Source: Dipetalonema caudispina (lineage: Eukaryota; Nematoda; Chromadorea; Rhabditida; Onchocercidae). Taken from it: 64,000 nt of DNA. The notes beneath the pieces are model-generated. The model was not told where the DNA came from, searched no databases, and saw nothing but the letters and a program-made list of their open reading frames with translations. Both the position numbers and the translations under genes were made by a program. The stretch's first letter is position 1; every line of letters begins with the position of its first letter. Location of the stretch: NCBI GenBank assembly GCA_013365325.1, contig JABVXV010000053.1, positions 124,001-188,000 of the forward strand, in the 5' to 3' direction. Shown piece after piece: positions 14,801 to 29,400 of this stretch.

Positions 14801-17800
14801 CCTTATTGCAAGGTCAATTTTTTCATAATTTGCTTATTTGCCAGTCTCAAATTTGGTGAAACATTGAACTTTTTAAGCTAATTTTGTTCACAAAATCATT
14901 TCCAGAATGGTTTGAAACCAAAAGAACCTGCATTCATTTTTATGCTGGATGTGTCGTATTCTGCAGTACAGTGTGGCCTTGTATCAATATTTTGTAGAAA
15001 TATTCGAAATTTGTTGAACAATTTACCGAAGTTCGTTTCGTTTATGTAATGAAATATGATGAGTTTTTCCGTTAGAATAGGGATAAACTTTTTGTAAACT
15101 TATACTTCTTAATGTAAACCGAAATCAAAAGTCCACTCTTATGAACTGAAAAATTTTCTTTATATTTAACTGTCATAAGATAATGTTACAGAGAAGTGGG
15201 CCAGGTGAAATCATCTTTACGCATTGGATTTGCAACATACGATCAGACTATTCACTTCTATAATCTGAAAAGTCATATAGGTCAACCTGAAATGTTGGTC
15301 GTTGGGGACGTGAACGATGTTTTTGTTCCATTAGTAGACGGGTTTTTGGTAACACTGGAGGAGGCCGATGTTGTTCTGAATAGGTAGAACATCAAATCAT
15401 CCATGCATTCAAGTATAACTCTCTCTTGGTGATTTTCCACTTGCATCGGCTTCCCTAAGTTCACGATCACAACTGCAGAACCATTAGTTTGGTCTACGGT
15501 TCAAGTGTCAGATTGTGAGAACTTAGCCATCCAACCTGGAAAAATTTCTATTGTCTTGTGTAAAATTTGTGATTTCACAGTAGAGTACCCTCTTTGTGTT
15601 TTAGGAGGGAATGAAAGATTATGTTGTGGTGACAATCAACGGAATCGTTATAGATGATTTTATTTAAAATGAAAAATCAGCAATATTGAAATTTTGCTCA
15701 TCTCATTGCAGTTATTCATTTATATTTTTTGAGCTTGTTGTATGAAATTGAAAAGGTCTTTGGCGACACGCGGATCACTGAAACAATGCTTGGTCCTGTT
15801 ATTCAGGCTGGTTTGGATGCTTTAAAAGTACGCACGATGTTTTCCATTAGTTTGAACTTCGCTGCAGCGAATAGTTTTAGCAAATACAGTTGTAATATTC
15901 ATGCGGCTTCATAGTTAAGCAGAATTTCAGTGTGCTGATAGAGCAGGCAAATTGTTCATATTCCATACTAATTTGCCGTTGCTGGATGCACCCGGGAAGT
16001 TAAAAAATCGTGACGACCGGAAATTGCTTGGAACCGATAAGGAAAAGGTTAGTTGATTTCATCAGACTACTGATTTGATTGAACCTGTTATTTGAAGTTC
16101 CGCAGTGCTGATAACTTAGTTGTTGAGGGAAATTTTCTTGATTTTGATGCATATTAAATTTATATTGTTATTGATTATCTGTAGTAGTACTCTATTACTG
16201 TAGTTGCAGTTATGACAGGTTTTGTATTTTTGTTCGTTAAATAATACTTGTTTCAGACTGTTTTACAACCGCACACCGATTTTTATAGTAAACTAGGCGA
16301 AGAATGTGTGAAGGCAGGTTGCGCCGTAGATTTATTTTTGTTCCCAAATTCTTTCGTGGATGTTGCATCACTTTCACCTGTTTGCTCTCTAACGGGTGGT
16401 TCCATATACAAATATCAATACTTTGAAGTATGTTATATCGTTTTGTAATTTATTTAACAAGTATAATGTATATTGTTCTTTTATCTCCTCAGTTAAATTT
16501 ACTAGGTGATTTGTTAATCATTCCATGGTTATCATTTTAGACGCAAAAAGATAGCGAACGTTTCTTGGCAGATCTTTCCCATGACATAAGTCGTGAAATT
16601 GTGTTTGATGTAATGATAAGAGTACGTACATCGACTGGTAAGTTTTAACTTGAGTTTTTAATTATTTGCTGATTTTGTTGGGATAATTACAAAGTTATAA
16701 AGCAATTTTTTTTCGTTTGGAAATAACAATGAATAGTTTTCTGTACTAACCGTTACTTTCAGGTTTGCGGCCAACTGGTTTCTTCGGTTCTTTCTTTATG
16801 GATAATAGCACGGACCTGGAAATGGGTGCCATTGATTGTGATAAAGTGAATTTTTGTTATAATGAAATTTACTTCAACTTTAACCATATGGAACCATTTT
16901 TTTTAAACATTTACTTACAGGCAGTTCACGTGGAAATTCGACATGACGATAAATTACCGGAAGGAAGCGCCCACTTACAAGCAGCTATACTATTTACATC
17001 ATGTAGCGGACAGAGAAGACTTCGTATCCACAATCTTGCTTTGGCTGTTTCATCGGATTATAACCAACTTTATCGTGTTGCTGATTTGGACTGTTTGACG
17101 TCTTTCCTCTTCAAGCAAGGTAAAGGATATTTTGTTGTCGATTATTGTTTTTAAAATGGAACTTCATTCGCTTTATTTCGAACGCATTCGCAGTTTCATA
17201 TTTTATTATTCACTTTTTTTTCCAGCGGAATACTTTTTGCGAGACAAATCTCCTAAGGAAATGCGGGAAGCGGTGAATGCACGTTGCGCGCAAATGCTGG
17301 CAACATACCGTGAGAAATGCAGTGAGCAAGCACCACTTGGGCAACTTATTTTGCCAGAATGTTTGAAACTTTTGCCGTTATTCGCAAATTGCATAATAAA
17401 GAATGATGCACTTTGTGGGGGTCAGTTTCCAGTTATACAGCTCCGCATTGCACTAATTTTTTTCACGTTGCACTAATTTAAGGTATTCGAATATTTTTTC
17501 ATTTTTCAAAATAAAGACCTTGTTGTCATTTGAAATGGAGTTAAAATCTTTTTCAGGTAACGATATGACAGTGGATGACAGAGCTTATCTAATGCATCTA
17601 ATACCATCTTTGAGGACAGAAGATGCATTAACTTTACTATATCCTACAGTGTTTCCTATTTCTGACCTGGTTCTTGAACAGCAGCCAGCTGAGGTATTCA
17701 GTTTGCATGCTTCTTTAAATGCCATTGCTTCATATTATTGTTTATTGTAAAGATTATTTTGATAGTGATTTTCAGATGACATTACCGATCTGCATACGCG

Positions 17801-18277
17801 CTTCTTACGACAACTTGTCTCCAGAAAAAGCATATATGATTTTTAACGGTGTCATGATGTTCTTATGGATCGGTTTAAAGGTGCCACAGGATTGGGTGCA
17901 AGATGTCTTTAATTCCAACTCTGTCGCACATCTCAACGTGGAGAATGTTTGTCTTTGAAATGGTTCATTTGAAAGTTTAAATATTCTACAGTTGTTTCAC
18001 TGATTTTATTTGTTTAAAACTATTCCTTTATTAAATAAATGTGTTTTAGCATATTGTGCCAGAACGTGACAATGCACGATCACGTGCTGTACGTTACGTT
18101 ATTGATCGGGTAAACATGAATCGCTTGCGACATATGAAACTGTTTATGATTCGGCAGCAGGATGCGTTAGAGGCCTGGATGAAGAAATTTTTAGTTGAAG
18201 ATCGTACATCGAATATGCCATCATATGTGGACTATTTGTGTAACATTCATCGTGAAATTAGAAGTTTGCTGAGTTGA
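11814..18277 (+). CDS. sec-24: COPII cargo adaptor Sec24 (Sec24C/D-like)
   Basis: Twenty-one exons: 11814-11904, 12089-12159, 12278-12359, 12471-12599, 12698-13293, 13436-13547, 13812-13939, 14466-14604, 14697-14812, 14906-15030, 15192-15383, 15734-15827, 15931-16047, 16257-16427, 16541-16637, 16763-16845, 16921-17119, 17226-17420, 17557-17693, 17776-17946, 18050-18277. Phases close to 1,090 residues, near the usual Sec24C/D length. A Pro/Gly/Met/Ser-rich disordered N-terminus of about 370 residues precedes the zinc-binding domain (Cys419, 422, 441, 444; RCHRC and KCPFC). Then come the trunk (von Willebrand A-like; [13 protein letters not shown]), beta-sandwich, helical and C-terminal gelsolin-like domains ([17 protein letters not shown]). 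With Sec23 it forms the inner COPII coat and selects cargo at ER exit sites. The short exons coding the low-complexity N-terminus are the least certain part. Confidence 0.96.
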
Positions 18278-20447
18278 AAAGGGAATTTTCATGTTTTCCA
18301 TTTCCATATTTTGTTACTGCTATCTTTTTATTTTTCGGGGAATTGGTTTATCTGTTGTTATTAAAATGTGTAATGTGATGTATTAATTGTGACAAGCGCC
18401 ATATCTTTCACACTAATCCCACCACTTAAAGCATCTTTCTGTTTCAGTTTGACGGGATCTCTTTACCGAAACTAAATTTTACATTGTTTTTCCTTTTGCA
18501 AGTTTATACTGTATCAATTTACTAATTTGTAGACCAGTATATCTAAGCTCTGAAGTGACAGTTTGTTATCTTCATTTTAAAAATTTTTGCGCAAAAATGA
18601 TAGGATACATGATGCATTGTACCAGTATTGTAATATTGACTGTGAACAATGATTGTAATGGTAATTATTTGCAAGTTATGATTGTAATGGTAATGATTAT
18701 GAGGAGTAATGCGATGCATAAACCATTGTGTGGCACCTATTACTCTCACTGTGCTATACTACCCGCACTGTTTGTTTTGTTTTAATTTTTTCAAATCCAT
18801 GTGAAATCCATGTTTACTTCATGCTTCCTTCTCGTTGTGATTGTAATGAAAAGCCTTATATTTATATTTATATTTACCATTTCCTTAAAGCCATTTGTTT
18901 TTCTAATAAAATTTTCACTTCCAGTTGTGCCACTTAGTTACGTCCCACATTTATAGGTGTAATTTGTTTATGCAAAATCAAATTAAAATCATTATTGGTT
19001 AAGAAAAATATGAGGAAGCTCAGTTTTTGCTAGTAAAATTAACGTTTAGATCGTATGAATCAGGCAGGAGTTGATATTGCTCTCATTTGCAGTGAACGGT
19101 GCGATTAGGGTTTACCTATGGATGTTGGGAGTTTAGCACAACAGCAACTGTTTGGATTTTCTTGTGTGTAGAAATGGAATTATGAAGAAGGTCATGAATT
19201 TCTGTTATTCATTTCATAGAAGGGAAGCGAAGTTTGGATATCCTTCTGGAACTAAATTTTGCGATATGGGGAACTGTCGGAGGGGTTACCATACGAATTG
19301 CTATATTCAGATTGCGCTTTTTTGTTTTGTCCAGTTTCGAGACTATCAGATTTATAAGTAGTACGTATTGTGAAAGGATTGCTTATTTCCGGTCATTCTT
19401 AATTTTGGATATTGTAAATTACAGGTTTATACTTATAACTCTCGGACAACCTAACTAACTTAGGTGTCATAGATTAGTGCAAAGAAGAAAAGATTCTAAT
19501 CAAGAAATAAACGAATATCATGATCACCCCCCAAATTCGATTCATTTATTCGTTGTAAATTAATATTTTACAACATATAGAAATAGACTGGAATGGAATA
19601 TCAACGAGCTGCAAGAGGAAAATGATATATGCGAACGAAAATGAAGCATGCTGTAATGATAGATATGGACATAAACTTTGGTTTTCGGCATGTTTGAAAG
19701 ATATCAGATATATAGTATGATGATTTCATGATCGAAGACTTATCGATTAATCTAAATTCTCGCTATTATCTGTTTTCTTCGAGGATTGTATAGCAATTCC
19801 AAATTTACAAAATATTCATTCGAAGTAATCTTTGCTTTTTATAAGGGAGGAATGGGATGCTTTCTTTATTGCGCTGATGTTCTATAGTCCTATCTCTCAT
19901 ATCGATTCTCTGTTCTTATTTTATTTGCGAACAATAGGAAGTTCTGTTTTAAACGAGATTGAATTACACTGCTCCTTAGACTTTGTTTTTGCGAGCTTAT
20001 TTGTAAATAAATGTGTACTACTGCAAAATCTTGACGTATCAATGCGGTTGTCGTAGTGGTAACGGTTGGGCGAGTTCTTGCAGTTTCACACTTCAATTTT
20101 AGCTGAATCTATAATATCCTGAATTTAGTCGATCACTTAAATAACCTAATGATAAATTGCGTAAGTTGTATAAATCGTTCTAATTCTCGTAAAAATTTTT
20201 GAAAGACAGCAAAATAAATTCACATCGTCAACAAAACAAAGCATTTTTAAGATGATGCATTGGGAGAACCTTGTGGAATGACTAGGCTTTACAAGGTTTT
20301 TGTATTTGTTTTCTCATTTCGATGTACTGCTTTATACAATAGTATATAATAGGAATCTTATCGTTCATTGAGGTGTTCGCATCTACCAACTTTGTTATCA
20401 GTTTTATGCATCATTATTGGTCCAACATTTCAGATTCCCGGTAAGCT
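18278..20447. other. Intergenic gap between Sec24 and srGAP
   Basis: About 2.2 kb of A+T-rich sequence. It contains a direct repeat ATGATTGTAATGGTAAT near 18651 and 18678 and a short TATATT-type run near 18857-18880. A 3' splice-site-like CATTTCAG at 20426-20433 precedes the srGAP start and may receive a spliced leader. No coding-like frame was found. Confidence 0.5.
18905..18910 (+). terminator. Candidate polyadenylation signal of Sec24
   Basis: AATAAA lies 628 bases after the Sec24 stop. A nearer signal of variant sequence may be used instead. Confidence 0.3.
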
Positions 20448-23400
20448 ATGATAGTACCGGGTTCAGGGGCAGCAGTCAATGATATTCGTAAGATGTCACT
20501 TACCAAAAGCAAAACCACACTCCATAGCTTCGAACATCTCGTCAAAGGTAAGCTACTTCTATTGTATGTCTTTGACTTTTTCTCATGCACTTACTTTTTC
20601 TTTGCTCCAATTTTTTAACAGAGATTACTGAATTGGAGTTAGACGCTCCTCATTCCAAAAAAGAAAGAATTTTGTGCTACTTAAAATCTTCAGAATTTCT
20701 CCATTGCTTTGTTTGTCTAATGATTAGAGAACTGGATGCTTAAAGTTCGTTCACTGTTATTTAAGATCAGTTAAGTTTTTCTCTCTGGGTTAGTTGGTTC
20801 ACGTTTAATTTAACACCGATTCAAGGTTCACTAGGATTATGATAGCATCTTTTGATGAATACAGATATGAATTAAGCTTAGTCATGGAAAAAAGTTTCAA
20901 TCTACAAATGAAAAGTGGAGAAGGATAAAGAAGAAATGTGAGGTATAAGATGATGTGGGAAAGAAATTTAAAAGGATCTTTTTACAAGTTATGTGTTATT
21001 CAGAACAGTCCAACTTAAATGTAACACATTACACCTGTTTCATGATCGTCAGAGAATTGCTGGAAGATTATTAGATTTTTTTTTCTTTTAAATTTCTGAA
21101 TTTCGTTGAGTAATTACTCAACCTTTTAGAGGCAATTATCCACAGGCATGCAACAGATTTTGTTGGTAATAGATCTCCTTGGCATTAGAAGTGTAAGGCT
21201 GGCAAATCAAATCTCAACTAGTAATGGTGCTGCTGAATTTTTATTAAGTTTATCGGTTGTTGGGGTTGGCATTTAGTTCCTTTTCGCTTCCGTGTTCTCC
21301 CACAACTCAAGAAAAAAAAAAAAGCGAGAGAAAGAGTATGAGAGGAGGAAGACAGATGAAGAGAGGAACAGAGAATGAAGGATAAAAGACAGAAGAAGGA
21401 AGGATTATGATTACAATTTATATGCATTATTCGCATGTTGTGACTGACACATGTTTCGGGTTAGGGTTTTGAATCATCGCTGTTCTGTTCTCATTGCTCT
21501 GAGAATCGTCGGGTTGTTTCATTTGATCCATTTCTTAACTGCATCTGTTATTCTCATTGATTATGTTGTTGCTAATATTATTAACAAACTACAAGCTTTG
21601 TTCATAATGAACGATTCTACTAATTTGATTTGTGTGTATGTGATATGTTATTCACGATTATATCCGCTCACATATGTACATATTTTCCGTATATCTGCTC
21701 ATATTTACCTTTCTGTTCTGTGTTATGATACGTTTTGTGTATGGGGGATTTTATAGGTTTTGAAATGGAAATGTGTACTGTTTGTAGATTTATAAAGTTT
21801 TTGTTAAAGCATTCTGTCAAATAGTCTTCAAGGATAAGATTTTGGCAGCGATATGCTTCAGATACTGACTTCTGCTTTCCCTTGATTTAATGTGACGAAT
21901 TCCTCTACGGCGTGATACTTATATGGTTTTTGTAAATGAAGCTCATGATGCAAGTAACTAAATGATTGCCAGTATCTTCCTTAGCTAATGAACATCTGAT
22001 AGTTATTTTGTCGCGCTTTGATGAGATGGAGATATGTTTCCCCCAAAACTAGTAGCTTGTTTACTGCCGCTCCTGCTGCTGTTGCTGCTGCTGCAATGTA
22101 TATTATGTCACAGCATAGATGGCCGTGCTACTGGTAGCAATTTGCCAACCGTTTCACTACTGCTCTGAGTTTATCATTCATGCTACGAAATAATTGTGGG
22201 GTGCATTTGTAAATAATGGGTTAGATCATTACCATCATTAATACTGATCATAACAATATTAATATAATTGCACTACTGACAGTAGCAGAAATGTCAGCAA
22301 TGAGAGTTTGAGAAATGGGAATGTAGTAAAGTCGTTAGGATATTTTAGTAAAATTTTACTGCTAACGTTTATTTTGTCCGAAATAATTCTTAGCTGAAAA
22401 TTCTTTCTCTGCATTAGCGAAGAAGCATCTCATTTTTGCAGCGCTTTGATGGCTGACTATAGTTCACTTCTGTTTGTTTTGATCGATGATATGTACGGAA
22501 ATTCCTTTTAGGTCTGAAATTGCTTGTTTTATTGTCATTGTGAGAAGAATGCAACTGCATAACTGTTGTCTACATTTGCGCCATCGTTGCATTGTCATTA
22601 CCACGTATTTTTGGTGTTTGTCAGGGGGGTGTTTCACGTATACTACCCATCGATTTGAACATATAAACGAATGCCCACAAAATTGATGTCGGGATTGGAT
22701 ATAGTTAGGAAACCTCATCTGAGATAAAATGCATCTTGGCTGATTACCAAATATGGTGGCATTGAATCTAGAGAGATCAGCTTTGCACAAAACACAGCCT
22801 GTTTGTATTGGTTGTTGGTGTGCAACAAAAATTACTATTTTGTGGAAGGATGAATAGACGATCGTTTTATTGCCAAACTCCCCATGCTGTTGTTGCTTGC
22901 AGTTTATTTGTAATTTTTCGACAGATTCACTATTTACCATTCTGGATATACGTATTTTGAAGGGCTTTCACTACAGCCTTCTGCTACTGCTGATAGTATT
23001 TTGTGTTGTGCCTGCATAAATCTCGAGAAATTCAATGGTTCGGGCAGTGCTATGTGCGGCCAATAGTCGTACGGTTGAACATATTGTTGATATGAGCAGT
23101 AAGTCGTTAATCTGTCTACTGTTCCTTTTGGTATGAACTCTGTCGTTGTCAAATTTAATTGCTTCCAGTTATACCCAGTTATACCACATCTACTTTTTTA
23201 GAAGCTGTTATTTTTTTCGCTGTCCGGATCAAAAAAAACTATACGTAACATCATAAGTACTTTTTTCAAAAAATTTTAAACCATAGGAACATGCTTCCAT
23301 ATTTTATGGAGAGATTATTTCATTTAATGACATCATGGACACATGAGCGAAGTTTTCACATATCATAGTTGCTTTCAAACATGGAATATAAGAGGTTGAT

Positions 23401-26400
23401 TGATACGAGATTTCAAGATAATTGGAAGGTTGGAACAGTTTCTTCATTCTGGTTCTGTACGGAGTGCGACCAATAATTTGCTAGATGTTTTAAGCATTTA
23501 AGGAGATAGATTTCCGGCTTTAAATAAGTTTTTCTTCTTTGGTTTTAGCTTTACTTTTACTGCGCTGAAAATTTAGGATACTTACCTTCTATAACAAAGA
23601 GTTGCAATAAAGTAGTGATGTGTGCAAGCTCTAGTCATTAGTTTTTTGCACTTGTTATGCGAAGGGATTAAGTTGGACATTTTTCTCCTCAATAAGAAGA
23701 TAATTTTTTGTTTCAGTTTTGAATAAGAAGTTGGAGATATTGATATGAAGTTTTGTGGAGTGCAATTGAAGATAGAGACTATCTTGTATTTCATTCTTAA
23801 TGACATATTCAGTTATCGTTTGAGTTTTCAGAAATTCGTTCCCAGCTGAATGAACAGTTGCGTTGTTTGGAAACTCGAACAGAAGCTCAGGTAAGTCACA
23901 TTACCTGTATTTTCGTCTGCATAATTCCAAATTTTTTTAAATTTTCAAGTGTTTCTTATTCTTTTTGAAAATTCGGCTTCTCAGTAAGCTGCCGGAAATG
24001 GAGTTCATCCTTGATTAACAAAGGCGGAAAGGGATTCACAACTCATCTATTTATGAAATTTTTATGAGAAATGTTTGCTGCAGACTGCTATTTTATTGGA
24101 ACTAAATGATTACTATCGAAAGAAGGCAGAACTTGATGGAGAGTATGGGAAACAACTCGAAAAGCTTGCAAAAAATATTATGCAAAAACATAAAAATGAG
24201 CGGTATAAGTAGGTTTTTATGTTTTTGTTGATTTGTTTCTGCAAATTACTAGAATTTCATAGAAAAACTGTATTATGAAAAATACGTTTTGGGATATGGC
24301 ATTGTGTGTGTATAAAAATATGCACCTTTCGGCTGGCTTGACTTGGTTTATTTGTAGTTCCTCTTTTTTCATATGAAGCAAAATAGAAACGGAAAAGCTA
24401 ATGACGAAGCTGAAGGAGGTAAAGATGGGTTACCGAACTGTAAGTGATGCATGTGGGTGCTTGCTCTTGTAAAATTCATATCGCCTACAAAACCAAGAAA
24501 TTTCATAAACTGTTTTATTTTATAATCAAGTAATTTCGTTGCTGAAATAATCTATATTAAGAGATCAGTTTGAAATTGATTGGAAAATTTGTTTAAAAAA
24601 CAAGTAGTTCACTACTTGAACAGGTAAGTGCGTTGAAGTAAGTTGTTAGCAGAGAGTAAGGGATTTTTGTATATCAAAATTTTATCAATGTTTGAGAAAG
24701 GTTGGCAGAAGCGAACTAAATGAGGGACGGCTACAAATACTTCAGCGGCACGGTAGTATTATCCGTATCGCGACCAACTCAGAGGCGTAAAGTTTTATAG
24801 ATAAGGTGGATGTGACAATAGAAATCACTGTTTCTAAACGAAATTTTAGTATGAAATAATAATATGTTTCGTATTCGGAAAATTAAAAGAAACAGAAATT
24901 TCTTTCCCTTTTATTGCGAAGAAAAAGTAGGCCTGCGGCTAGTTATCATGGTGTTGCGTCATATGCTTTTTTTAATTTATTCCTTTATTTGCTTGCTATT
25001 TCACACCTGAATTGCATATACTACTCTATTATATATGAGTTGCTCAAATCCATATTTGATTGGCATTATTGAGATTTGTTTCCTCAATTATCACAGAGTT
25101 TTCAGACGCGATTCTTGGACTTTACATTCAACCTGTGGGTTATGGCAGCAGCTAGTAGATCAGACAAAGGAGGAAGCTAAGCAAAAGATGGCTTTGGCTG
25201 ATTTATATGCCGCTCGTCTCACAGTACTTATTGTTCAGAGAGCAGATGATTTACAGCGTATTTCTCGAAAAGTATGACTTTTTCTTGTGTAAAAATATTT
25301 ACGTAAGTGTGCTAAAAATATGTTCTATTATTACATGTAGTACTACCAAATACGCAACTAATTACTCATTTTCGAAAGATTTTTGATGTTAGATGTCAAC
25401 TTCGATTATTAACTCTGAAAGACTACGCTATTAGGCGCAAATTCCTCTTTAAAAATTATGGGTGAGTAAGCGTGAGTGCATGGAATACAATATATTTACA
25501 TATACAAACAGGGGAACGTATTGAATAGAAATTGGAGTGATGGAGCAATTACATGTGATAAAAACGTCTCAGCCGGATACACCGGAATAAGTTAGTTTGA
25601 TGGATAAGATGAATTTGATTGAGTCCACCATTTCAGAATGGTCATTTATTTTAGTGTTTATTTTATCAAGACTTTCTTTTTCATAGAGCGTGATAGCACA
25701 CAGGCTGATGCTTCCATCTTAGTGTCATCACGCTTTCTAGCGGCATTTAATCAAATCCTCGTCGCTTACACTGATGATTGAACGGTGTCTTCTCATTGCA
25801 CCCACATGTTCTACACTTTCCAAACAAGTTATTATCTCCATACTTATTTAACATTAACTTTTCTGTATTTATGATACAGTCTTGATTTACCAAATATTTA
25901 TTGGAGAGATTAACAGAGGTTCTGGAAAGGTGTTTGTAGTGTATATATTATCATTGAGCTCTTTATCTTCATATTAACTTGTAGAGGGTATACTAAGTCA
26001 TTTTAATTCGTCCAAACATTGCTCCATCATAATTTCATCACTTTGTGAACATACTGTAACTTTGTGCTTCGTACGTTGTTAACGGGCAGTTTATCGTCAT
26101 ATCCTTCATTTGCTTCTGAAATTAAATCATTTTAATTTGTTTCTGGGGGATTCTGACATTAGCGTTAAAGAAGAAAGATCATCTTTCTTCGGTGTTTCGC
26201 ATGAAGATTTTTGATTGCCCATGGGTAACTTTCCAAAAACACGAGTCTAAGACTTCGCTATACGTGGAATACTATTAGTATGACGTTCGAAATGTGTATT
26301 AATACCGCTCCCTGTTTTATTCATGAGCTCGAGGAATCATATATTCCTCGTAGCTTATCTCAAAAATACAATTCAGACTAACTTAAGTCTTCTATTACGA

Positions 26401-29400
26401 TTAAGAATCAGTGTTACAGTGCCGCGAAATAGGGGCGCTCGCTCACGGTGAAATATGTCGAGTGCTAAACGAACTACATACTGCCATGAGAACCTATCAG
26501 GTATGTTACAATTTTGTGGTGATCAGTTCCGAACTGTATGCGTCACTGACTTTAGACGGTATTATCCTTATGCGTAAACAATGTCTCATGTTCCAAGGTT
26601 TCATCAGTAGTACGTTGATCTACAAAATTGTGCATATTATGTGTTTCAAGTTATACATGTTTCAGTTTTCAGTTGTGATTATTAGTTTTCTTATCAGAAA
26701 TAAAAGTTTTTATTTTGCAGCTGTGCTTCCTTGAATGTTCAGCTGTAGAAAGCAAATTTCGCCAAGTTGAAGAAAATAAGACGAAGTATGAAGAGAATAA
26801 TCCGACGAAGCTTGGTGTTACTCGTAAGCATCGATGTTTGGCAAAGTTGTATAACAAGGTTAACTTTGACATATCAGTCCTGATAAGAGTTCAATAAATT
26901 GCAACAACTCAAATTGCTGTCTTTATTTTGCGACGTTTATTTTCAGAGGCTGGAAAAATACAACACGGTGAAATTGAAATGTTTAAAAGCCAGAAATGAA
27001 TATCTCTTATGTGTGCAGGCAGCTAATGCAGCTTTGCATAAGTATTTTGCTGACGATCTTTCTGATCTCATTGATGTATGTTTTATGCCATTCTGATGAA
27101 AAACATTATCAGTTCAAAAATTACTTGAAAGTAGTTACATTGTTTTATTCCGTTTCAGTTGAAGGGGAATTTTATAGTGACTTACCAAAAAATTCATTCA
27201 GTGCATGGATCTTGGTATGGATCAGTGGTTACAAGGTTTTATTAATTGTACAGTCACGGCGCGGAAAGATATATGTCAAAAAGAAATGGATGCTTTGGCA
27301 GAGCTTTGTGGATTTAAGGAATCACTTGATTCGAAGGCGGATAAGCAACGGTTTATTGAGGCAAACCATGCGACTTTCATGTTACCTAAACGATTCGAAT
27401 TCAGGTCAGTATTTGTGGCGAATGTTTAAATTCCCAAATTCGGCAGATTCTATATTAATTTGCTTGAATGAAGTTTTAAATTTTTGCATTTACTTCGCAG
27501 AATATTCATGAGTTCATTTCAACTCAACTTATTTATTTTACATTGTACTGTTTATCCTTTTTTAGCTTAATACTTTCAAAGCAAAGATTTTCAGAGGACA
27601 GCTTGGTGATACAGTGTCTACGGTAAGTGCAACCGATGTCGTTGCTGAAGAATTACAACAGCGGCATTTGCAGATTGAACGAAGGCTTGCTAATGTGAGG
27701 TATTTAGTTTTTAGAATTGTTGTTCACTTTATGCGCATCGTTTTGGATTTAAAGAGTTATATGGAAACTTTGGCTAGGTTCTATTCATGGTTTATGGTTC
27801 TTTCGTAATGTTTCGTTTTTGTCCACTTCCACTTAAACCCTATATTCTAGCTTTTTTTGCGAGAAAAACCCGTTAGCGAAAACTTAATTTTTTGTGCGAA
27901 ATGATTTTCATTTTTAAGAATTGAATCGGAAGAAATATGGAAAACCTTGGAGTCCACAGAAAAGGCGGTTGCTGAACGTTTTATGGAGGCGATGACTAGT
28001 TCGGTTGCAGCCGCTGAAGTTCCGAGTGATACATCACGTGAAGATTGTAATGACGCAAACATTTACAACTTTAAGAACAGAATAAATGCTAATGAATTAT
28101 ATGACTTTTATCTTGGGGTTAGTTTAATCGCTGCTTTTTTGTTTTAATTTTCCCTAATTTCCGTTACTATTTTGACATTGTTTATATAACTTCGGGTAAT
28201 TTCTTTTGCTAAGAACCAGTTTTAGTGATTTTTTTTTTCAGAAATTCAGTCATTATATGTTGAATAGTAATTTAATTGAACGCCTGGAAGCACGGGCAAA
28301 TGGAATTGCTTCAGCTTTGAACGGGTATTCCAACAAAAGTTTTGATGGTAGCGCCAGCTCTGCTATTGTTTCTTCCCCTAACTCTTTCTACCGTATGTTT
28401 TTGAAATTTCGGTATTTTCGTGCATTTATTAAAAGTAAAAAACACTCACACTCATTTTAGAGTATTTTTCATCCTGTTTATTTTATTTTTTTTTTTTTGA
28501 ATGATATTGTTGGTGCTATGCGATTAAGGAATATATTTTCAGAAGATGGAGATGACAACGAAACCTTTCCTTCTGCTCGTAATCGTGCAAAAAAAAGAAT
28601 TGGCAGTGGTTTGCTATCTGACGGTATCAGGCGACCGAAGCTCTTTGGTGGTAGTTTGGATGAGTATGTTGAGGCAACGGGCGAAACGATACCTCTCATT
28701 ATCACTTCAAGTATACGGTTGGTAGCAGTATATTGTCAAAGTCATAATCTATATTATTCTTTTATCTGTCAGTGAACTTGCCAGTTGAATGTTCTCATCT
28801 TCTGCAATGGAAAAAATTTGGTGGTTTTTTTACAGTGTATTATCCCAATTTGCTCTGCATCATCAAGGAATATTCCGTATATCAGGCTCACAAATTGAAA
28901 TTAATATATTCCGAGAAGCATTTGAAAAAGGTAACAACATATTCAGTAAACTTCCTAACCATTATTTAGATTTTAAGTTAAAATTTTCTTCCTCTTATCT
29001 CCGTTTGTGTAAATTAGGAGCACATTGGTGCTGTTGTTGTAGGTGAGGATCCATTGCGACATGTTGTTGATGCTACGGATGTCAATTCAATTGCGGGTGT
29101 TTTGAAACTTTATTTACGTGAACTTCGCGAATCTCTTTTCCCTATATTTCTTTTTGATCAGTTAACAGAATGTGCAAAATGTTCAAATGCTGATGAATTC
29201 GTCAAACAGGTTTTCCCTTTCATTCGATAAATGCGTTGTTCAGAAAAGTTTAGATATTTTTTGCTTTTGTTCAGAGCTTATAGTTTTAGACTTTATTCTT
29301 TAGACGTTTGCTTCACTTTTTCATTATTTTTCTAGTGAAATTGCTCCAGATGATATTATGTCGTCAGCAAAATTTTTGTGCTCTACAGGTTGCTCCACTT

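Noticed and set aside
20038..20085. GC-richer stretch with tRNA-like GTGGTAAC
   Set aside because: No T-loop at the right distance and no acceptor stem.
24375..24440. Acceptor-like AATAG followed by a Lys/Glu-rich stretch in srGAP intron 3
   Set aside because: Direct joining of 24208 to 25097 keeps phase and matches the F-BAR family without an extra exon.
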